DNA from: Clostridia bacterium
Lineage (GTDB): Bacteria; Bacillota_A; Clostridia; Christensenellales; CAG-138
NCBI GenBank assembly: GCA_017553815.1
Contig: JAFZJT010000157.1
Location: forward strand, 1 to 48,181
DNA length: 48,181 bases
Reading direction: 5' to 3'
The notes below the pieces were generated by a model. The model made no database searches. It had not been told where the DNA came from and worked only from the letters and a program-made list of their open reading frames with translations. The stretch's first letter is position 1. The number at the start of each line of letters is the position of its first letter. The translations under genes were made by a program, and so were the position numbers. Of this stretch, positions 42,606 to 48,181 are shown one piece after another.

Positions 42606-44000
42606 TCAGAATTCTATCTTCTTCTCGATATAGGCGCGAAGATCGCTTATGGGCAGGCGGACCTGCTCCATAGTGTCGCGGTCGCGAACGGTGACGGTGT
42701 CCTTTTCGATGCCTTCACCGCCCTCGACTGTCTCGAAGTCGACGGTGATGCACAGCGGAGTGCCTATCTCGTCCTCACGGCGATAACGCTTGCCGATGGA
42801 GCCGGTATCGTCGTAATCGACCATAAACCACTTTGAGAGCATATCGCGAAGCTCCATCGCCTTGGGAGCGAGCTTCTTGCTCAGGGGGAGCACGGCCGCC
42901 TTATAGGGCGCGAGCGCGGGCTTGAAGCGAAGCACCACGCGGGTGTCGTTCGTCGCTTCGTCGAGCACCTCTTCATCGTACGCCTCGCAGAGAAGCGCGA
43001 GCACCGTGCGGTCCAAGCCGTAGGTGGACTCGATGATATAGGGGATGAATCGCTCGTTCGTGTTCGGGTCAAGATAGCCCATATTTGCGCCGCTGTATTC
43101 CTGATGGCGCTTGAGGTCGAAATCGGTGCGGTTATGGGTGCCGTTTATCTCGCCCCAGCCGAACGGGAAGAGGAACTCGATATCGCAGGCGGCCTTGGCG
43201 TAGTGCGCGAGCTTCTCGTGGTCGTGGAACCTGAGATGCTCGGGAGCGATGCCGAGGTCGCGGTAGTACTGCATTCCGTATTCCTTGAAATAGTCGTACA
43301 GCTCCGCATCGTCCCCCTCCTTGCAGAAGGTTTGGAACTCCATCTGCTCGAACTCGATGGTGCGGAAGGTGAAGTTGCCGGGGGTGATCTCGTTGCGGAA
43401 CGCCTTGCCGATCTGACCGATGCTGAACGGGAGCTTGGCGCGCATGGTGCGCTGAACGCTCGGGAAATTGACGTACTCGCCCTGCGCGTTTTCTGGGCGC
43501 AGGTAGATGACGGACTTCGCGTCGGTCGTTACGCCGCGGAAGGTCTGGAACATAAGGTTGAACTCACGGATATCGGTGAAGTTATGCGCGCCGCAATTCG
43601 GGCAGGCGATATTGTGAGACTTTATGTAGTCGAGCATCTCCGAATGGCTCATGCCGTCGGCGTGCGCGTTTTCATCAAACTCCTCGATAAGATTATCGGC
43701 ACGGAAGCGCATCTTGCACTCCTTGCAATCGAGAAGCGGGTCGGAGAAGCTTCCGATATGGCCGCTTGCCTCCCAAACCCTGGGGTGCATGAGGATATCG
43801 GCGTCGACCTCGAAGCTGTTGTGGCGCTCCTGAATGAAGCGCTTGCGCCAGGTCTCCTTAACGTTGTTCTTGAGCCTTGCGCCAAGGGGACCGTAGTCCC
43901 AAGTGTTTGCAAGACCGCCGTAAATTTCCGACCCAGCAAAAATGTAGCCTCGGTTTTTACACAAGGCTACGATTTTATCCATTGTAAGTTCTGCTTTCAT
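42606..44000 (-). CDS. glyS: Glycyl-tRNA synthetase (alpha2 type)
   Basis: It charges tRNA-Gly. The 464-residue class II enzyme begins MDKIVALCKNRGYIFAGSEIYGGLANTWDYGPLG, carries a zinc-type CKECKMRF, motif 2 (GKAFRNEITPGNFTFRTIEFEQMEFQ), motif 3 region (ESTYGLDRTVLALL), and an anticodon-binding domain (PYKAAVLPLSKKL...). This is the single-chain dimeric form, not the glyQ/glyS tetramer. The start is 15 bases after the rpmB stop, with only a weak ribosome site, which suggests coupling to rpmB. Confidence 0.97.
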   Translation of the reverse strand: MKAELTMDKIVALCKNRGYIFAGSEIYGGLANTWDYGPLGARLKNNVKETWRKRFIQERHNSFEVDADILMHPRVWEASGHIGSFSDPLLDCKECKMRFRADNLIEEFDENAHADGMSHSEMLDYIKSHNIACPNCGAHNFTDIREFNLMFQTFRGVTTDAKSVIYLRPENAQGEYVNFPSVQRTMRAKLPFSIGQIGKAFRNEITPGNFTFRTIEFEQMEFQTFCKEGDDAELYDYFKEYGMQYYRDLGIAPEHLRFHDHEKLAHYAKAACDIEFLFPFGWGEINGTHNRTDFDLKRHQEYSGANMGYLDPNTNERFIPYIIESTYGLDRTVLALLCEAYDEEVLDEATNDTRVVLRFKPALAPYKAAVLPLSKKLAPKAMELRDMLSKWFMVDYDDTGSIGKRYRREDEIGTPLCITVDFETVEGGEGIEKDTVTVRDRDTMEQVRLPISDLRAYIEKKIEF

Positions 44001-44015
44001 ATTCTTTTAGAGAAA

Positions 44016-44213
44016 TCAGTCAAGCTTATACTTGCCGTTCCTGATGGAACGCAGGCAACGAGTGCAGAGGTTCACCCTACGGGGAGTGCCGTTGATGACC
44101 GTGTTGAATACCTGCACATTGGGAGCCCATGAGCGCTTGGTCTTCCTGTTGGAATGGCTTACGAGGTTGCCGCTCATTGCGCCCTTACCGCATAATTCAC
44201 AAAGTTTACCCAT
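44016..44213 (-). CDS. rpmB: 50S ribosomal protein L28
   Basis: A 65-residue protein: MGKLCELCGKGAMSGNLVSHSNRKTKRSW, then RVNLCTRCLRSIRNGK. Both CxxC pairs are kept, so this is the zinc-binding form. The ATG at 44213 has AGGAGG 9 bases ahead; the frame is open further upstream but overlaps the promoter. glyS follows after 15 bases, an operon I infer from spacing and the shared terminator at 42559. Confidence 0.97.
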   Translation of the reverse strand: MGKLCELCGKGAMSGNLVSHSNRKTKRSWAPNVQVFNTVINGTPRRVNLCTRCLRSIRNGKYKLD

Positions 44214-44289
44214 TTCTATTACACCTCCTTGCCTAATCTGCCGCCTAACGGAGCATTCCATTTTGGGCGGACTGCAAATCAACTTGAAC

Positions 44290-44318
44290 ATTATACCACC
44301 TGCAAACCATGTTTGCAA
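44290..44318 (-). promoter_or_regulatory. Promoter of rpmB-glyS
   Basis: Minus strand -35 TTGCAA (44318-44313), 17-base spacer, -10 TATAAT (44295-44290). The spacer and -35 hold the near-palindrome TGCAAACCATGTTTGCA. Confidence 0.75.
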
Positions 44319-44387
44319 GTATTTTTTCAGAAAAAATGCATATATATTACCGATTTGGAGCAGAATTATTGAAAAAGGAGCGTTATT

Positions 44388-44867
44388 ATGAGATCTAAAG
44401 TGAAAAACCCGACCAAGACCTATATCATCTTGATCGCCGTCGCGCTCGGCGCGGGGCTTCTTTCCTCGCTCGTCAGCATGGGCAAACAGGGCGAATACGC
44501 CGCTTTAAAACAGCCCCCGCTCTCCCCTCCCGGTTGGCTCTTCCCCGTGGTTTGGACGATTCTTTTCATTCTAATGGGCATTTCGGCGGCGAGGGTATAT
44601 CTGAACACGCCCGAGGAGTTCCCGTTTGCGCTGAAGCTTTACTGCCTTCAGCTTGTTTTGAACGTGCTTTGGACGCCGCTGTACTTTGCGCTTGAGCTGC
44701 GGCTTGCGGCGTTCGTGCTGCTGCTCATCCTTCTCGCCACGGTGATCTATATGACGCTTGAGTTCAAGAAGATCGACAGGACGGCGGCATATCTTCAGAT
44801 ACCGTATATCGTTTGGCTCGTTTTCGCCGGGTATCTAAATCTTGCGACATACATTCTGAACGGCTGA
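44388..44867 (+). CDS. tspO: TspO/MBR family membrane protein
   Basis: A 159-residue protein with five membrane helices. The family marks are QPPLSPPGWLFPVVWTILFILMG near residue 42, LQLVLNVLWTPLYFAL, and IPYIVWLVFAGYLNLATYILN at the end. TspO proteins bind tetrapyrroles and act in stress responses. AAAGGAG lies 6 bases before the ATG. Single gene. Confidence 0.95.
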   Translation: MRSKVKNPTKTYIILIAVALGAGLLSSLVSMGKQGEYAALKQPPLSPPGWLFPVVWTILFILMGISAARVYLNTPEEFPFALKLYCLQLVLNVLWTPLYFALELRLAAFVLLLILLATVIYMTLEFKKIDRTAAYLQIPYIVWLVFAGYLNLATYILNG

Positions 44868-45007
44868 TGCTTGGCATAAGCCGATAGAATTCAATAAAGG
44901 ATTCAGAGTCAAAGAGAAGCGCAAAGCATATCCGCACATGGCTTCTCTTTTTGCGTTTCATACCGATTTTATTTCGTTTTCCCCTTTTCCTGCAGTTCCT
45001 TGTATGG

Positions 45008-45013
45008 TATAAT
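45008..45013 (+). promoter_or_regulatory. -10 element of the dockerin protein gene
   Basis: TATAAT, with a poor -35 (TTTTCC at 44985-44990, 17 bases upstream). Confidence 0.45.
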
Positions 45014-45053
45014 TAAATCGTTCAACAAATAAAGACCAACCTTGGAGAAAGCC

Positions 45054-46643
45054 ATGAAAAACAAAAGAATCAACCCTATCGTTTCCCTGCTTCTCACCGC
45101 CGCGCTTCTGCTTGCGCTCATTCCCTGCTCGGCCTTTGCGAAGGCTCAGGTAGTCCGCTCCGTTGAGTCCTCGGATGCTCCCGTTTGGGACGGCAGCGTT
45201 GCAAGCTCCTTTGCGGGCGGCAGCGGCGCGGAGAACGACCCGTATCTGATCTCAAACGGCGCGGAGCTTGCGTATTTTGCGCATATAATCAACGACGCCG
45301 TGTTCAACACCGAAGGACTGTACTTCGCTCTGACAGCCGACATCTATCTCAACGATGTTTCATCCGCAGCTTCTTGGAGCGAAAACAATCCGCCCGCAAA
45401 CGTTTGGACGCCGATAGGCTACAACACCTACGAGATAGTCGATGACTACAATATCCGCATCAAGGATGACAACGCCTTCAAAGGGCTTTTCGACGGCAGA
45501 GACCACACCATCCACGGCGTTTACGTCAAGACCCTTCGCAGCAACGACGGCTTTGCACCCTATCAGGAGGGCAGCGGGCTTTTCGGCGCTTCGCATTACG
45601 CAAGCTATACGGCTCTTCGGCTTGCAGACTCCTTCATCTACAGCGAGGCGAGCTCCGTCGGAGGTATCGTGGGCTGGCTGTATCGCGGCGGTCTTTCGAT
45701 GAATACGGGCTATGCTATCAAGGGTTGCCTTATTGAAGAAAGCGTTCGCATCGTCGGTTTTCAGAACGTTGCGGGCGTCGTCGGACACGCAAACAGCTTC
45801 CACAGCCCGATAAAATCATGCGTAAACAGAGCTTCCGTCACGGGCAACAGCGGCGTTGGCGGCATCGCGGGCGGCGCGCCGCAGTACACCGCGGACAGGC
45901 TTATTATTCAGTGCAGCATGAACGAGGGCGCTATCACAGCCGAGGTCAATTATTCGGGCGATGCCTACTCCGCGGGCGGTATCGCAGGATGGATCGTCGG
46001 CGATATCGAGCAATGCGCGAACACCGGCTCGGTTGTGAGCAAGCGCGTTGCGGGCGGCATCGTTGGCGATATCGATGAATACTTCCATATCTCCGACTGT
46101 TATAACGCGGGCAGCGTTACCGCGCAATACGAGGCGGGCGGCATCGTTGGGCTTGTTCTGCCCGACGTAACGCTTGAGCGCTGCTACAACGTCGGCACGG
46201 TCAGCGCACCCGACTCGGCAGGCGCTTTGATCGGCGCGGCATACGACCCGAACTCGCTTACCGTGAATAACTGCTATTATCTGAACACAAGCTGCCCGAG
46301 TGCGGACTCCTTCTGCGGAAATCCGCTCACCTCGGCACAGCTTCAGAATCAGTCGAGCTACGTCGGCTTCAACTTCAACACCGTTTGGATCATGGAAGGC
46401 GATGCGAGCTACCCCTATGCGGAGCTTCAGGGCATACCGCAGTTTGAATCCTCCCCCGTCATCCCCGGCGACGTGGACGGCAACGGAACCGTCACCATCG
46501 CGGACGCGATCCTTGCTCTTAGGTGCTCGATGGGGCTTTTAAGCTTGACTCCCGAGCAGCTATCAGCGGGCGATATGAACGGTGACGGAACTATTACCAT
46601 CGCCGATGCGGTCACGCTACTAAGAGCGGCTATGGGTCTGTAA
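45054..46643 (+). CDS. Secreted GLUG-repeat protein with C-terminal dockerin
   Basis: A 529-residue extracellular protein. A signal peptide (SLLLTAALLLALIPCSAFA) is followed by a beta-helix type region: an opening PYLISNGAELAYFAHIIND as in surface proteins, and at least five GLUG-like repeats with cores such as GGIVGWLYRGG, AGVVGHAN, GGIAGWIVGD, GGIVGDID and GGIVGLVLP, alternating with CxNxGSV segments. The last 60 residues are a type I dockerin: GDVDGNGTVTIADAILALR and GDMNGDGTITIADAVTLLR, two calcium loops. A dockerin implies binding to a cohesin, in cellulosome-like or surface assemblies. No catalytic domain is seen. ATG 45054 has GGAG 7 bases ahead. Confidence 0.92.
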   Translation: MKNKRINPIVSLLLTAALLLALIPCSAFAKAQVVRSVESSDAPVWDGSVASSFAGGSGAENDPYLISNGAELAYFAHIINDAVFNTEGLYFALTADIYLNDVSSAASWSENNPPANVWTPIGYNTYEIVDDYNIRIKDDNAFKGLFDGRDHTIHGVYVKTLRSNDGFAPYQEGSGLFGASHYASYTALRLADSFIYSEASSVGGIVGWLYRGGLSMNTGYAIKGCLIEESVRIVGFQNVAGVVGHANSFHSPIKSCVNRASVTGNSGVGGIAGGAPQYTADRLIIQCSMNEGAITAEVNYSGDAYSAGGIAGWIVGDIEQCANTGSVVSKRVAGGIVGDIDEYFHISDCYNAGSVTAQYEAGGIVGLVLPDVTLERCYNVGTVSAPDSAGALIGAAYDPNSLTVNNCYYLNTSCPSADSFCGNPLTSAQLQNQSSYVGFNFNTVWIMEGDASYPYAELQGIPQFESSPVIPGDVDGNGTVTIADAILALRCSMGLLSLTPEQLSAGDMNGDGTITIADAVTLLRAAMGL

Positions 46644-46668
46644 ACCTACATCATGCATATAAAGCATT

Positions 46669-46702
46669 TGCCCGGGCGATTTAAAGGCTCGGGCAGATTT
46701 TT
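46669..46702 (+). terminator. Terminator after the dockerin gene
   Basis: Stem TGCCCGGGC/GCTCGGGCA (one mismatch), then GATTTTTAT. Confidence 0.8.
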
Positions 46703-46781
46703 ATAAATTTATCATCGCAATTTTGGAAAAAGCCTATTCTGTATATCCCTTAAAAAGCGCATACGGCAGCAAAGCCGAAAA

Positions 46782-47471
46782 TCAGTTGTTCATTATCACC
46801 TTTTCAAGCGTTTCAAGGCAGATCTCGGCACAGCGACCGACCTCTTTTTCAAACTCCTCGGCTCCGCCGTGGATGGAATCCGAAACCGCCTTTATTAGCA
46901 GGCATGGCACGCCGCAGCGATCGCATGTCAGAACTATTCCCGCCGCCTCCATTTCGCAGATATCCGCGCCGTAGAGTTCGTGCAGCTCGCGCTTGCGCTC
47001 GGGCTTGCCGATGAATTTATCGGCGGAGGCACAAACTACGGGCTTGAGCGAAGGCTCGGCCTTGAGCGCGGCTTCGAGCAGGGCTTTATCGGTTGGGATG
47101 AACTTGGAAGGATAGTTCATATACCGGGCAGGCTCAACAGAATTGAACCAATCCGAAACGTCGAAATCATAGTGAACCACCGATCCAACGACTGCAAGCC
47201 TTGCAACGCTCATCTCGTCGGTCAGACCGCCCACAACGCCGAAATTCACTATCATATCCACGTCATGCACCGAGATAAGATACTGCGCGGCGGCAGAAGC
47301 GGCTACTTCCCCCGCTCCGCTCTTTACAATTATCATTTCATAGGTTTCAAGAGCGAGCTTCATTACCTCGAAGCCCTTTGCCTCGACCTTTTCGAGCTTT
47401 TTGCCGTATTTTTTGAGTACCGCATTAATCTCAATGGCAACAATCATTCCCACATGATTGTTTTGCTGCAT
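46782..47471 (-). CDS. MTA/SAH nucleosidase family protein
   Basis: A 229-residue nucleoside phosphorylase-like protein. Family marks are IIVKSGAGEVAASAAAQYLIS, VDMIVNFGVVGGL, the substrate-binding ICEMEAAGIVLTC (E-M-E), and the acid Asp in IKAVSDSIHGG. It probably removes adenine from methylthioadenosine or S-adenosylhomocysteine; a different nucleoside is possible, as the N-terminus (HVGMIVAIEINAVLKKYG) is not typical of MtnN. The start ATG 47471 has AAAGGAGG 7 bases ahead and lies inside the end of the upstream gene (28-base overlap), so translation is likely coupled. Confidence 0.85.
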   Translation of the reverse strand: MQQNNHVGMIVAIEINAVLKKYGKKLEKVEAKGFEVMKLALETYEMIIVKSGAGEVAASAAAQYLISVHDVDMIVNFGVVGGLTDEMSVARLAVVGSVVHYDFDVSDWFNSVEPARYMNYPSKFIPTDKALLEAALKAEPSLKPVVCASADKFIGKPERKRELHELYGADICEMEAAGIVLTCDRCGVPCLLIKAVSDSIHGGAEEFEKEVGRCAEICLETLEKVIMNN

Positions 47472-48181
47472 TTGTTATCCTCCTTTATTCTTTTCATAAT
47501 ATACATAATTTCTCTTTTTTCCTTCATATCTTCAACCTTAATTAATGATTTGACTGCAGAATATATCCATGCGAAGCTTCCCAAAGCAAACAGTATAGCT
47601 GTAGAGGCATACAAAAGTCCAATATTAGTTACTGCAATATCTTTAGCAAGTACTCCAACAATCTCCTTGGCAATCAAAGCAATAACGGTAAAATAGAGAG
47701 CAAATCTTTCCTTTTTCTCATTCATAGCTGTATTTTGTATATCTTTATTGCAGAATTCCTCTATCGTGTCAATGCTCACTTTATTATCCATGTTCAAATC
47801 TTTTAGTATACCTTTTGTTAAGGTTAAAAGATCAGTTGCCTCAACCTTCTCGGAATTAGTTCTGCGATTTGCTATATTAGCTAACCAAACAATATATGAT
47901 AAAAAAGTCGCCGCACCAAACGCTACTGCTAAAGCTAAAGCAGGGATATTCTCAGGCACTATATTCAAGTAATGCATTAGGAAGAATATAGATGTAATCG
48001 CAAGTAGAAAACCTCTTATTATAGAAAACACAATATTACAGTTTCCTATTACATTTGAAAAATCATAGCTAACAATCTGCAGAATTATGCAAACCGCCTG
48101 AATAAAAACAATCACTATCGAAAAAGCTCGAAACAGCTCGGTTAGGTCAAATTCAATTGCACCAATATTTAAATCCATAGC
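47444..48181 (-). CDS. AT-rich membrane protein, 5' end at window edge
   Basis: About 244 residues with five hydrophobic helices: FSIVIVFIQAVCIILQIVSY, IVFSIIRGFLLAITSIFFLMHYL, IPALALAVAFGAATFLSYIVWLA, then about 55 soluble residues, FALYFTVIALIAKEIVGVLA, and GLLYASTAILFALGSFAWIY, with a charged tail. I do not recognise the family. The ATG at 48178 is the first seen, but the frame is open to the edge, so the true start may be outside. It is much more AT-rich than its neighbours. It overlaps the nucleosidase gene and is likely its operon partner. Confidence 0.75.
   Translation of the reverse strand, partial: AMDLNIGAIEFDLTELFRAFSIVIVFIQAVCIILQIVSYDFSNVIGNCNIVFSIIRGFLLAITSIFFLMHYLNIVPENIPALALAVAFGAATFLSYIVWLANIANRRTNSEKVEATDLLTLTKGILKDLNMDNKVSIDTIEEFCNKDIQNTAMNEKKERFALYFTVIALIAKEIVGVLAKDIAVTNIGLLYASTAILFALGSFAWIYSAVKSLIKVEDMKEKREIMYIMKRIKEDNKCSKTIMWE

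Noticed and set aside
45650..46200. Tandem DNA repeat or CRISPR-like array
   Set aside because: The repeats are degenerate protein-level GLUG repeats; at DNA level there are no identical repeats with regular spacers. No CRISPR array is seen anywhere in the window.

Overview
The window looks like the chromosome of an uncultured gut- or rumen-type member of the Clostridia (Firmicutes). The evidence is Gram-positive style ribosome sites (AGGAGG), sigma-A promoters with 17-base spacers, an alpha2-type glycyl-tRNA synthetase, DUF4364/YitT/DUF3784/DUF1002 proteins typical of Clostridia, an NfnAB pair, methionine gamma-lyase, and a dockerin-bearing secreted protein. Most housekeeping genes are fairly GC-rich. 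Several stretches (1-2100, 17.9-22.8 kb, 47.4-48.2 kb) are clearly more AT-rich and look acquired.

Layout. 1-3155: a SIR2-like protein followed by a large ABC-type AAA ATPase that runs off the left edge, a probable anti-phage or nucleotide-depletion pair. 3.2-13.5 kb: P-type cation ATPase, asnS, an unannotated small-RNA-like transcription unit, an AGCS symporter, malQ, a divergent HTH/small membrane protein pair with nested promoters, and a ParE/GyrB subunit. 13.5-17.6 kb: a large SNF2-like helicase related to the helicase half of DarB-like methylase-helicases, then a PHP histidinol phosphatase. 17.9-22.8 kb: an accessory island with a large serine recombinase, a membrane-anchored SWIM zinc-finger protein, a CI/Cro-like switch (XRE repressor against DUF739) with three matching operators, a 34-residue protein resembling the tail of the repressor, two small unknown proteins, a truncated amidoligase and two more small HTH proteins, next to tRNA-Ala.

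23.1-33.5 kb: methionine gamma-lyase, a DUF1002 secreted protein, nfnAB (electron-bifurcating transhydrogenase), typA, a CcdA-like protein, alr, a Nudix hydrolase and an APH-like kinase. 33.6-34.0 kb: a compact stable-RNA cluster tRNA-Val, 6S RNA, tRNA-Gln. 34.1-40.4 kb: DUF4364, YitT, a glutaredoxin-like protein, a broken GNAT gene, a pyruvate kinase without C-terminal domain, dihydrolipoyl dehydrogenase and a UDP-sugar pyrophosphorylase. 40.5-48.2 kb: a DUF3784/RpiB-like/GNAT operon, rpmB-glyS, tspO, a secreted GLUG-repeat dockerin protein, and an MTA/SAH nucleosidase overlapping an AT-rich membrane protein that is open at the right edge.

The strongest leads are the SIR2 + ATPase pair, the C-rich sRNA-like unit upstream of asnS, the tRNA-6S-tRNA cluster, and the recombinase island with its antisense-overlapping repressor-tail peptide. 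All identifications come from reading motifs by eye; no database search was run.
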